Assembly (NCBI RefSeq): GCF_049634645.1
Contig: NC_134731.1
Coordinates: 23,899,772 to 23,963,771, forward strand
Origin: Pelodiscus sinensis
Lineage: Eukaryota; Chordata; Testudines; Trionychidae
DNA: 64,000 nucleotides
Reading direction: 5' to 3'
This document shows, piece after piece, positions 1 through 12,500 of the stretch (position 1 is its first letter; the number at the start of each line of letters is the position of its first letter). A program made the position numbers and the translations under genes. The notes under the pieces were generated by a model. The model made no database searches and was not told where the DNA came from. It saw only the letters and a list, made by a program, of their open reading frames with translations.

Positions 1-333
1 CCACTGGACCACCCTTCCCTTCTAGTTAGGGATAGTTATGAATAGAAAGAAATCGAGACAGACAGCTGCAAAAAACAAGGAAAACGAAGAAAATAGCTGA
101 AGGAGAACAGAGCGAGAACCCAGTGATATTATGCAGATTTGATGCCACCTGCTATGCTGTAGCATCTGTGCTGCATGCCACCAGTGGTCTGGCATATGGC
201 TTCAACTCAAAGTAAACATTCTCCAGATCATTCCCAAAAGGATTCTGAAATGGAAAGGGGGCTGATGCTCACCTCCTAGATCTAGGTTTCTCTGGCACTG
301 CAATTGACCCGTTTACCCTTCCATCTCTTTCAG
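1..333 (+). other. CASTOR2 intron end
   Basis: This is intron leading to the acceptor at 333. No repeat or other feature was recognised. Confidence 0.6.
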
Positions 334-527
334 AGCTTCCTTCATCAGAACACTTGAGCGTGGCAGATGCTACGTGGCTGGCTCTCAATGTTGTTTCAGG
401 CGGAGGTAGCTTCTCCAGCTCCCAGCCCATCGGAGTGACCAAGATCGCCAAGTCCGTAATAGCACCACTGGCTGACCAAAACATCTCCGTGTTCATGCTG
501 TCCACCTATCAGACGGACTTCATCCTG
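334..527 (+). CDS. CASTOR2: CASTOR2 exon (first in window), ACT-domain segment with YQTD patch
   Basis: The acceptor is CAG ending at 333 after a pyrimidine-rich stretch; the donor GTAAGA begins at 528. The exon starts with AG, the last two bases of a split Glu codon, followed by LPSSEHLSVADATWLALN. It ends in phase 0 after FIL. The 64 complete codons correspond to about residues 63-126 of the human protein. The GATOR2-contact-like Y-Q-T-D residues lie just before the exon end. Confidence 0.95.
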
Positions 528-3500
528 GTAAGACGCAGTAGGATGGCCGGGGCTACTTGGTCCCCAGCGGATGAGAATTTGCTGGAATAGGGGCAGCGAA
601 GAGGTTTCAACTCTGCCTTTTTTTTAAAAAAATGTAGCAAGCATTAAATACTTGAAGTAATGCTGCACCGGGGTGTTGTTAATTGTTGGCAGTGGACACT
701 TACAGCCCGATGCAAATGTCATTGAGGTTGACAAGAGACTTTTTGTTTAATCCAGGGTGGGTCAAATCAAACCCCCGATAGTTAGACAAAGGCTAGTGCA
801 CTCATTTAACACAACCATCTCCCTGTGATTTTGAGCCTATGTGGTGCATACCTCTTCTTATGGCTCAGCAGTGTAAAAGACCACTTGTCATCCGCTCTGT
901 GGTCCAGTTCAGACAGTGCGGAAGTGGGAGCATTATCACATGCCCATTTCTGTCGCTGTCCTCAGATACGCGAGCGGGACCTGCCCTTCGTGATGCACAC
1001 GTTGGCTGCGGAGTTCACCATCCTCAGGGTCGTGAATGGGGAGACGGTGGCTGCAGATGACTTCGGGATAACAAATGGGTTCGTCAAGCCAAAATTGGGT
1101 AAGGACCTGCCTGGGCCCTGCTCCTCAGTGCTTCTGCGGTGGAGTCAGTAGGCTCCAGAGTTAGTGCGGGGTGCAGGTCTTGGGGGTGCGTTTTCTGTAT
1201 TCTTCAAGTTTTTTTGTGGACTGTTCCATGCTATAGAATCCTAGAACACTAGAACTAGAAGGGACCTCGAGAGGTCATCGAGTCCAGTCCCCTGCCCTCA
1301 CGGCAGGACCCAGTACTGTCTAGACCACCCCTAATAGATGTCCGTCCAACCTGCTCTTAAATATCTCCAGAGATGGAGATTCCACAACCTTGCTAGGCAA
1401 CTTATTCCAGTGTTTCACCACTCTGACAGTTAGGAAGTTTTTAGGAATATGCTATTCCAGGGTGTGAAACCCTTTTTTCAGTAGCTGAGGAAAAGTAAAA
1501 TCTAAAAAGACATATTCCTGTATTCTGCAGACAGCAATATTGCCTATTTTCATGAGGACACTAGAGCTGAGTAGGAGAGAGACTGCTTCCCACTCCTTGT
1601 GGGTCCTTAGACAGTCATGCTACTTTGTTGCTAAACAAGGGAAGAAAATCTCATAGGAGAATAGTGCACAGCCGGACTTCCCTGGCCTGCTACCCTCTTG
1701 GCAGCTCAGTGCCTTCCTCCAGGCAAGCTGTGTCCTTCCCTTCCTGAGAATGGTTCCTGATGTCCGTCCAAAGATTGGACATTAGGTGGTGGCACAGAGA
1801 AAAGCGACAGTATCTGGGGGGATGTGAACTTGATACCTACTTGGCTTTATACCTGTATGTGTCTCTTTCAGTTCAGAGGCCTGTTATCCACCCTCTTTCC
1901 AGTCCAAGTAATATGTTCTGTGTCACCAGCCTGGATCCAGATACCCTTCCAGCTGTAGCTACGCTGCTAATGGATGTCATGTTTTACTCCAATGGGTACG
2001 TTTATACCAGAGACACGGGCACACAGCTCCCTCTTAGGGTTGCCAGATGATTTAAAAAAAATACCGAAGCAAAAAAAAAAGAGCATGACCCCTTTAAGAA
2101 ATGCATGGTGAGGCTTTTTGGCCCTAACAGGCTGCCATCTTGCTTCCCTGCGCCAGGTTGGACAGCTCCCCAGTAAGCACTAGGGTTGCCAGTTTGCCTT
2201 CGTATTGAGCCAGACAGCCTGGGATTTTCACCTCCTGGCCAGGAAATAATCAGAAAGTACCAGACATTTTAGGTGTTTGGTATTTTCTGAATTTTTTTAC
2301 TGGAGAGGAGGCGAAAATACTGAACTGTCTGTTTCAATACCGGACATCCTGCAACCCTACTCCCTCTGCGCTAGCATGGCCTAAGTGTGTGGCTGTACAA
2401 ATATGCACCATTTCCGTCAGGACGGGCGAGAATCCTGGTGCAATCTAAAATGAATCACGTGGGTTCCTCGCAGGCTGCAACAATCAGCTGAGGTTTTTCA
2501 AAGGCCCCTGGGAAATTAAGCTGCCCAATTCCCAGGCGTGGGTGCCCGCTTGCTATTGAGACGCCTTTACACATTTAAAGCAGCAGCACTAACTCAAGCC
2601 ATCAGCCTGTTTGGGCATGCTGCGGGCTAATAGCACTGTGTTGCTACCACTCATTAACACCTCGCAAGTGAGGCTTGGATGGCATCGCATCCTGCTGCCA
2701 AAAAGTGGGTCAGTCCCAGGAAAAGTTAGACCTAAAAATAAAACCTTTCTTCTCAAAATGCACCTGATATAATTAGCACATTTTTGTGGCAGGAACAAGA
2801 GCGTGAGTCCGTGTAACATTTTTGCCAAGAGTGCGGGGGGAGAGACACGCACAAAACCAGAGACATCTCAGTCCCTCAGAGTCAGATGAAGGCACGAACT
2901 GCTCTGATTTCAGAGGCCGTGTCCTCTTTGCAAGGTTAGGCTTTGCAGTGCTGGCTGGCTGGCACTAATTCTGTTGCACTTTGTTTCTTCAGAGTGAAAG
3001 ACTCAGCAGTGGGCAGTGAAGACTCTGGACACATTCGCTTTTTCTCCTTCTCTCTCATTGAGGGTTATATCTCCTTGGTGATGGATGTACAGACGCAGCA
3101 GAGGTGAGACCCGTGACTGACGTCTGCATAGGGTTTATCTGGAAAGACCACTCGTAAGATTTTCAGACACAACTGAGTCTTCTGACTCCAGTGTTCAAAA
3201 ATTACATAGACACTTGGGAGCCTGAAAGCCACAGAAATACGCTGTTCCTTCCAAAGTCACTTTTAAAAATGGGACTTAGGCTCTTAAGTCTCTGGGATGC
3301 TTTGGAAAAATGTTACCCCCGTGTTCTCAGCTTGACCTCACGGAGGAGGTTCTAGATTTCCAAAGAATCAGAGCGGAAGGCAGGCTGCTTTGAATGACAC
3401 TGCCTCTCAGCAGCACTTTCTCATGGTACTGCTCATGGTAATGCTCTGCATCTTGCCATTGCAGCAGCAGCTCATAATACATTTGCCCAGCAAGCTGACG

Positions 3501-6500
3501 GGAATAAAAAGTATTGTCCTGTGGGATTCGTATTCTGCTCCAACGTCCTGTCCCAAATGAGAGCACATGGCTCTTAAAGGGCAGAGGGGCTAACGTTGCA
3601 CCCGACGTGGCCAGAAACAGTCTGGGGTGTTGACCATGGCCTACAAGACCATGTATGATTAGAGTCAGCTGGATTCTGCAAGGTGCTAGTTGCCTCCTTG
3701 AGATTCTTTTTTCGTATCCAGTGACTGGAACTTGTCTATGTCTGTGTGATGGGGCGTCTGCCCGGCACTGGCCCTTTCAGGGTAAAACCCAGCCCTGGGA
3801 GAGGGCTGAGAGCAAAGCTGTGGCAGGACTTAGACAGTAAGGGCCCAGTTGGGGCTGTATAAATAAGGGCTCCAGGAGGGAGGAAGACAGTCTTGCCCTA
3901 GCTAGGGAGCAGGAAGGACCTCGCTGCCAAGGAAGCATGGGGGCTTGCTGAGACAGGGCAGTGTTAGGGAGCTCTGGCCCTGACCTTACGCCCAGGCTGA
4001 GGCCCTGAGGCAAGCCTGCGAATACAAGGGCTGAAGTTAGAGCAGGGCTGAGAAGAGGCAGGCAGAGTTGGGGAAGCTCTGGCCAGGCTCTGACACAAGG
4101 CCTGAAAGCACTAAGGCTGCAGAGGGGAGGCAAAAGCTCAGCTCCACACCCCCTTGCCACTGAGTGGCCATTTCAGACCCTGAGGTAAGGGCTAGATGAC
4201 TGGCAGTGGATCACTGAGGCAAGGTGGGCATAGGAGGTTGGGGGTTCCCAGAGGGGAAGGACTCCGGAGTAAAGGCCACTGTGGTAGGGCAGTACCCAGA
4301 GGTGGAGAATGTAGGTAACCGTGGGTGAGACCCTGGCCGAAAGGAGGCACTCCAGGGCCGGAGGAGCGAATTCCTGGGTGACCAGCGGAAGTGCCAATGT
4401 GGTGAGTGCTCACCCGGTTACAGCGTGGCAGATCCAGCTCGTAAAGGGTGAAAGGATAGCACGGGCGCCATCTTGTGATTCCGGGTCCAATTCCCTCCCC
4501 TGCCACAGAACCCTGGTGTGACCATGAGCAAGTCACTTCATCTCTCAGGCCCCCGTCTGTAAACTGGCTGTGACTGGCTTCCCTGCCTCGCTGGGCACTG
4601 TGAAGATAAACACTTTGAAGACTGTGAGGTGCCTCTGACACGGCTCATAGAACACGAGAACTGGAAGGGACCTAGAGAGGTCATTGAGTCCAGTCCCCTG
4701 CCCTCACGGCAGGGCCAAGCACCATCTAGACGATCCCTGATAGATGTCTGTCCAACCTCCTCTTTATCTCCAGCGATGGAGATTCCACAATCTCTCTAGG
4801 CAATTTATTCCAGTGTTTAACCACCCTGACAGTTAGGAAGTTTTCCCTAATGTGCAACCTAAGCCTCCCTTGCTGCAGTTTAAGCCCATTGCTCCGTGTC
4901 CTATTCTCTGAGGCCAAGGAGAACAATTTTTCTCCCTCTCTCTTGTAACACTCTTTTAGGTACTTGAAAACTGCTCTCATGTTCCCTCTCAGTCTTCTCC
5001 TTTCTAAACTAAACAAGCCCAATTCTTTCAGTCTTCCTCATAGCTCTTGTTCTGTCATGAGCAGGGCTCGACAAATTATAGAAAAGCCTACTCGCCAGAC
5101 AAAAAAGGGACTTGCCACCCCCACCGCACAGGTGCGTGCCACCCAGAGAACGGGACAACCAGGACGGCTTCTGTGACGGGGCGGGGCCGCTCCACAGCGG
5201 CAAGGACGACCCGCCCCACACTTCAATAGTGCCGACCCCTGTACTGCACGGGGAGTGCGGCATTCTGACAGCAGTCTGCGCCGCTTGCTCCCGTGCGGCC
5301 GCCCAGCTGAGCGGCATGCAGGGGGGCCGAGTTCTGGGAAGGGAGCCGGAAGCGGGGGTGGGGCCGTGTGAGGGCTTAGGGCAGGGCCAGAGTGTGCGTG
5401 CATCCCTGACGTCAGGCGCCGGCACAAGAGAGTCCTGCATTCAAAAGGGGAGCAGAGGAGAGTGGAAGAGAGGAGGGAGGCGACGGAGGAGAGTAACGGA
5501 GGGAGAGGGGAGAACAGAGGAGTGAGCTAGAAGATGGTGGTGGGCGGAGGAGTGAAGGGTGAGAGCGGAGGAAGGGGACGGGAGTCGGAGGAGGTCAGAG
5601 AAGGCAGGAGGGAGACGGGGAGTGGAGCAGAGAGCAGAGCGTGGGGGCAGAGGACATGAAAGGAGAAGCAGAGGTAGGAAGCAGCCCAGAGCGGAGACTC
5701 TAAGGAGCCATAGGCGAGTGGGCGAGCGGATTTGTCGAGCCCTGCTCATGAGGGCCATCTGAATGCCTAAAATAGACACATTGGGAGTAGCTTCTCTTTG
5801 CATGTGGTTTCACACTAGGACACTTGAAATAAGTCCCTACATTTGAGTATGTGGGAAGCAGAATTTTTTTTCAGAAAGCCCAGTCTGTCCTCTCACATTT
5901 GCATGCATGGCTGTGCAGGTGTGTGTGTGCGTATCTCTCGTGCGCATACATACATATGTACGCAGCTTTTCAGATTCAGAAAAAGGGTTACATTGCTCCT
6001 GGAGCCTGCTTCATCTGTACCAATTGCCTTGTTTTGCCTCAACATTTTTTTTCTCCCACTGCTGTTCTTTTCAAGCTGGGTGGGGCTAAAGATAGCCCAG
6101 GCAACATTCCATTTAAAAAAAATAATTGTAACAGGTAAATAGCATTGTTCATTTTTTAGCATTTTTCATTAGATTTGTATCCACTTAAATTTTCGCAGTG
6201 CTACAAAATTATGGGATTTAAGCGATGGTTTTAAATTTTCACAGTTCAAAAATTGTCAGATGATTATTTAATGAGAGTAATAAGAACAAGAACATAAGAA
6301 AATATGTATTTAATGTTGAGATTTAAAAAGCTTTATAACAAAAATTGTCAGCGTCATGTATCAAAATAAACAAAGTAAATATCCTTCAATCAAACTCTAA
6401 TAAGCAGCATTTTTCTTATTTTGCCTGTCTTCATTTTCTTTTATTATCAATGGAAATTGGTTTACATGAGTATGAATATGTAGAGCAAAATGGACATCTA

Positions 6501-9500
6501 GCTATATGCAAGTCTAATCCTTCCAAGCTCAGTTATAGACCTGGGGGGTTGTTTGAGTTACTACTACTTTTAATTGCCATCTTTCCTTTTTTTTTTTTTT
6601 TTTTCCCCCCAGGTTTCCTAATAATTTGTTGTTTACAAGTGCATCTGGAGAACTCTGGAAGATGGTTCGGATCGGTGGGCAACCACTTGGCTTTGGTATG
6701 TATCCATAGATGTAGATGAAAAGGGGGGAAAACAGTTTTGCTTTGGCTGAGCCTATTGCAGAGTAGAGGAACACATTTTTTTAAAATATTTTAGTTCCAA
6801 CTAAACCCAAAGATAAATATTCTGATTTTCAAACAGGCTGTGCATCTGGAATCTCCTCCTGCCCCAGATTAGAGTTAGTTGCTAAACTATGGAATTAGCT
6901 ATGATTCTATAAAACTAAATGTAGCCCATGGATTTAGATTATTTTGGTCAAGAGGCAGAGCCCTGCAAATCCACAGACATCTGCTTTATATCCGCATGTA
7001 TCCACATCCGTGGATGTCAGGGCGGATATCCGTAGCTCACTTTTGCGGATACCGATGCAGGTGAGGATACAGATTTTGTATGCATGCAGAGCTCTACCAA
7101 GAGGCTTTGATTTCAACGTGAAAGAGTCGAAGGCTAGCTTGACTCAAACCATCCGTGAGACCAGGACACAGATATTAGTCTGACTTACACCACTATAAAT
7201 TCTGGGCAATTGTGCGGCTTCATTGGATTTAGGATGGGTTCTCACAAGTTATGAGAGCAGAATTTTGGCCCCAAATTCCCTCTTTGCTGATCCAACTTTA
7301 AAATCAACATGGCTTTTACAAAGTGTATCTGGCGGAAACCATGTGACGAAACTGCCCACGCTTTGCAGAAGTGACTTAATATTCTGGGTTAGTTGTCCAA
7401 TTCACGAGCTCTTTAAGAGGCCCAATTTTCAGAAAATGTGGTGCCACCTGCCAACTATAAAACTATGGTTCTTTTAAAATGCCTCCGGTTGGGCACCCAG
7501 AGAGAGAGGCACCCAAGAGCATCAGTCACTTTTGAAAATTTTGGCCATTTGGTCGTGAATTTTTCGGCGCCTGTCCTGAAAGCTGAGAGAGATCCGTATT
7601 TACATGGCATTTTGAGTAGGCACAGTGGGTCCACAGCGCAGTTCAGCAGCAGCTAGTTAAAAATACACAAATGAAAGTTGAATGAAATAGCCACGGTAGC
7701 TCAGACTCTTAACCTAGGTTCCTACAGGAAACCCTGGGGATTCAGAGGCCGAGCTGTTGGAATTATGCAGCTATTCGGGGAATTATATAAACCTGTTGCA
7801 TTATCTTGGGTATTTTGAGTTCCTTTTCTCACCTTTTAATCACCCCCAGGCTGTGGCACTGGAAGGACTGAGAAAGTGAGGCACTAAGCAACCAAAACGG
7901 GCCAAATTTGAGTGGCATTGCAACTTGGCACAGGTGGTCACGGTGCCATTCGCTCCTGTTTGGCCAGCCTCAGACCAACAGGGCAGAGGCTCCACCATCA
8001 TGCCGGTGGCAAGTTTGGATTCTCAAAAGTTGAGCGGCATGGCCTCCCCCATCCCTGTCTTTTGGCCTGTGCCCCTGAGTCAAATGCTGGTGGGTTTCTT
8101 AGCTCCTTCAGCCTCATTACCAGAGGCTAGTTGGGCCTACAAGTGCTTTCTCCTGCTGGCTCTTGGGAACATTGGGAACATTATTTCTGTTCTTTCTCTT
8201 CCCCCTAGATGAGTGTGGAATTGTCGCTCAGATATCTGAGCCTTTGGCCGCCTCCGACATCCCAGCCTATTACATCAGTACTTTTAAGTTTGACCACGCA
8301 TTGGTAAGTATCTCAGTAGCTCAGGGGAGTGGGGAGGAGAGCAAATCCTGTTCCACACAAGAAGAGTATCCTTGGCATTTCTCTTTGCAATGGCTTTTTT
8401 AAGTACCTTGGGCTCTGTTAGGGCTGTTTCCCGCTCTGTCTCTCTGAGGGTGTGTCTAGACTACAGGTTGTTGTTTTTTAAAAGTGGCCTTTTTTAGAAA
8501 AAACTTCTCTGCGTCTAGACTGCCGCCGCATTCTTTAGAAAGTAAATCGAAAGAACACGGCTGTTTTTTCGACCGCGGAAAACCTCGTTTTACGAGGAAG
8601 AACGCCTTTTTTCGAAAGTGCTATTTCGAAAAAAAGGTGCTATGGAATGCAAACTGTGCTTTTTCGAAAGAGAACATCCAGACTGCCTGGGTGCTCTCTT
8701 CGAAAAAGTGGTTTGCTTTTTCGAAAGTACCGGCTGTAGTCTAGACGCTCCTTTTTGAAAGAGGCTTGCAGTCTAGACGTAGCCAGAGAGCAGAAGGTGG
8801 GGGCTTCAAAACCTTGCCTCTACAGGCACTGGTTACAACCCCCTCAGCCCCCTCCCCGAATCATAATACACAGATTTTGGGGAATTGCTTCCCCCATCAA
8901 GTGTTTTTATCCCTAAAAAAACAGGTGAACACTTGAAATCACCCTCCAAAAGAGCTTGAAGAAAAAAGAGAAAAGAAGCTGCAGTCTCTGGTAGCTGACC
9001 CCTCAGTCAGAGGCCTGCAGGTACACACAGACAGACCTTCCAGGACAGGAGAATCAAATCACTGCCTTTAAAAAGTGATTTTTGTTACAAAACAAAAGCT
9101 AAACTTGAGAGAGCATGCTTGGTTGCTAGATTTTGCAGAGCAACTAAGGGAAACAAATCAAAACACAGAGAAAAGTCTCGGCACAATACTTAGATGGTAG
9201 TACATGGGGCGGGGAGGAATAGATTCACACAGAGCAGTTCAAACCAAACTACAAAGTAAAGAAAAATACTCTGAACCCAACTGGATTCACTTTTCCCTCT
9301 TACTTCTAATTTTTCTCTTTGCTCAGTTCTCTCCCATGCCCTGAATTCCGAGCGGGCATGGTTTGTTTTCCTGCCTGGGTTTAAATCATTCTGTCTTTCA
9401 ACTCCAGGCTTCTCTCTCCCACACAAAGAAAGCAGGCGAAGAACCTATATCCAATTCAAATTTCAACCCTCGATCTTCATTGGTTCTCCCGGCCCCCTGG

Positions 9501-12500
9501 CTGACACCTTTGCTAGCTTTCTGAGTTCACCCCTTAGTCGCCGGGTGCTGATCAGCACTCCGCCTGTCCTTTACAGGGCCAGTGTAGCCAAGTGCGGAGG
9601 GACCAGAAACCCCTCTAGTGTGTCTTGCTGTCGTGAGCATGCAGGGTTGCCAATCATCAGTAAATTTACAGACAGTCCGTAAAAAATTAGCGAAAATTGG
9701 ACATGTCCGTAAAGTCCGTAAAAAAATGTAGGTTTCCGTAAATTTCGTAAAAGTGCAATACATTTTCAAAAAGCAGTCATTCTTCTATAGCAATTAAATT
9801 TCTTCTGTGCTGCTTCAGTCATTTTGCTGTGGAACAGCAGAAATTGGACATTTTCGTTGTTTATTTAAGCTCACTTTTGAGCCATTGATGTCGTCTTAAT
9901 ACAGTATAAAAATTATGTCCATAAAATAAATTCTGTCTGTAAATTTTTCCCATTTTGTCTGTAAATTAAATTCCTGTGGGGTTGGCAACCTTGAGCACAA
10001 TCCTCCTGACTGTTGTCCACTGCTGAGTGACACTGAATTCATGTCTGTGTCAGAGGGGTGGGAATGCGTGGAGTGGTGGAAAGAAGGTGCCTCATCTCTA
10101 ACCAGCTTTTACCCATACACCCTGCCGCACGCCTATGTTTAAAACTTGTCTACCAGGGCTGGCCAACAGGGCACAGCAGCTTGATGGCTGCCCATTGCTT
10201 GAGCCTGGCCTGGCGTCAGGCTTGTAGGGTAGTTTCTACCTATCTGCTGCGCTCACTCTTCTTCACTCAGTTCCCTCTCTACAGCCCAGGCGCTCCTTAG
10301 CGAGTGACACCAGGGCTCTCGTGGCATCCTTTGATTACCTGCCTCCTAAAAGCCCTGGTCTGACCCAGCATGCCAGGCAGGTAGATCTGCAGATCCTTGC
10401 AGCTGGGTTTCAGCTGCCGTTTGTCAAAGGCCACACAAGCGCAGTGAGGGTTCGGGCCAGAGGTTAGTCCCTGCAATGTGATAGGATGCTGCTGAGACTG
10501 CTCCTCTGCAGAGAAGGGGAGAGAAGCGCAGAAGATTTTGTCCTGCCTGTGCTGGCGTAGTACAGCCCTCTAGCTGGGATTGTCTTGGTCTTGCTTGTCT
10601 TATTGCTTAGTCCACTGTTGAGCAGGTCTCCTACCTGCAGAATCTTTTCCATCCCCACGCTAACTCCTTGCAAACGAATGGCCTTGCTCTTTAGCACATT
10701 GCTGTGGTGGCTATGAGGCTGTGTGACCTGGGTGGGGGCATGGGGTGAAGTGCCTAGTCATCCCTTTTGTTCTTGGAAAATTGTGTGTGTCCCCCCCTAC
10801 CTCCGAAACTCCCTCTGTAAATAACGACAGCAGACACCGTAGACCTCTGACTTCAGGAAGTATCACACCGGGAACAGAGTTTCAGGGGAAGTCTTAGGGC
10901 AGGTCTTCATTTACTAGGTCAGCACTGTGGCGATCAATCCCCCGGGAGTCATTTGAGTGGGTCTAGTCAAGACTTGCTTAATCAACTGCTGATTGCTCTC
11001 TTGTCAACTCTGGTACTCAACTGGAACGAGAAGCATGCGGGAAGTCGATGGGAGAGTTTCTCCTGTCAACCTCTCCCCCCTTCCACAGTGGAGACGCACA
11101 ACAGCTTGACCTAAGGAACGTTGACTCTATCTACGCTATTCGGTCGACATTGCCTCATTGGGTGGAGCCATCTTCAGTCTTTGCCTGTTTTTGGAAGCAA
11201 ATGTTTTTCAAGGCTTGGAACGCCTTTCGTTGTTCTGCTTTTCATTCCTCTTTGTGCTTCCAGGTTTCAGCGAGGTCTGGGGCCCTCATGCTTCCAGGGA
11301 GCCTGATTTCAGTGCAGTCCCGGCTCAGTTGCACCAGCCGCTGGGGAACTTTACCTAAGCAGCTGAACTTACAAATGCCTGTCTCAACTGAATTGGGACT
11401 CCATCGCTTGGGCCCCCCTCTTTGCAAATTATTATTACCCATGTGAGCAGCCACCTTCCAGTCAGTAAGTCCATTCCCTTGGGCTCCAATCCGGTGATGC
11501 ATTGAAGCATGTTCTTTAGCTTAAGCCTATGGGTAGGTAGTCCTGTGGAAGCCAGTGAACAGTTTTGCAGTTGTTCTGGCCTCATTCATATGGGGCCATT
11601 GAGGAGCAAGGATGTAGCCCTGACAAAACTGTGCAGACACAAAAATCTCGACATGCCTCTTCAGCCATTGCAACGTTGCATGGTCTCACCGGTGTCTTTA
11701 TCCCACCTGATGAAAACATGGGACTGTTACCACCTTACTACCTCCTCGTAAGGGCATGTGACGTTTGCCAGGATACGTCTAAACTACATGGCTCCGTTGA
11801 CGGAGCCATGTAGATTTGTTTACTCGGCAAAGAGAAATGAAGCCGCCATTTAAATAATCATGACTTCATTTAAATCAAAATGGCCGCCGCGCTGTGCCGA
11901 TCAGCTGATTGTCGGCACAGCGTGGCAGTCTAGACGGGGATCTGCCGACCCCAGAATCCTTCGTCAGCAGATCCTGTAAGCCTTGTTTCACAAGGCATAA
12001 AGGATCTGCCAACGAAGGGTTCTAGGGTCGGCAGATCCCCATCTAGACTGCCATGCTGTGCTGACAGTCAGCTGATCAGTCAGCGGCCATTTTGATTTAA
12101 AAGAAGCACGATTATTTAAATCGTGGCTTCATTTCCCTTTGCCGTGCTGACTAATCAACTTGGCTCCGGCGATGGAGCCATGTAATTTAGACACACCCCG
12201 AGTGCCTAAAGTCTGCAGTGTTCGGCCTTGATTCTGTTTAGGTTAAGGACACTGTGCTCCGTACGCTCAGTGTTATCCTAGATACCCTGGCCTCAGTGGG
12301 GACGATTGTACAGCTTTTATTTCCAGGTGTATTTTTGCAAATTCATGTAATAAATCTGCCAGCTGTGGGGAGAGAGCCAGAAGTCCCATTTCTCTACTCC
12401 AGACTGTCCAGACCACGTGCCCTGCCAGATTTGAAAACCCATCTGCCTTTAGTTTCTGTTGGAAGCTGTGCAAACTGAGAGGGAAAATGCGGGATTGGAT

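Larger units (their letters stand above)
3104..6612 (+). other. CASTOR2 intron (3.5 kb), repeat-rich
   Basis: It holds an LTR/promoter-like region (3745-4490), a MIR-like fragment (4498-4625), a CR1 fragment (4645-5053) and a hAT element (5062-5744). 3104-3740 and 5745-6588 show nothing clear apart from a short GT/AC-rich patch at 5915-5965 and AT-rich sequence at 6100-6460. Confidence 0.6.

Noticed and set aside
3777..4641. Frames of 127 and 149 codons on the - strand
   Set aside because: They cross an LTR-like repeat and a MIR fragment, with no family resemblance.
5009..5803. Several 100-143-codon frames on both strands
   Set aside because: They fall within the GC- and purine-rich hAT-like element 5062-5744; composition keeps stops rare.
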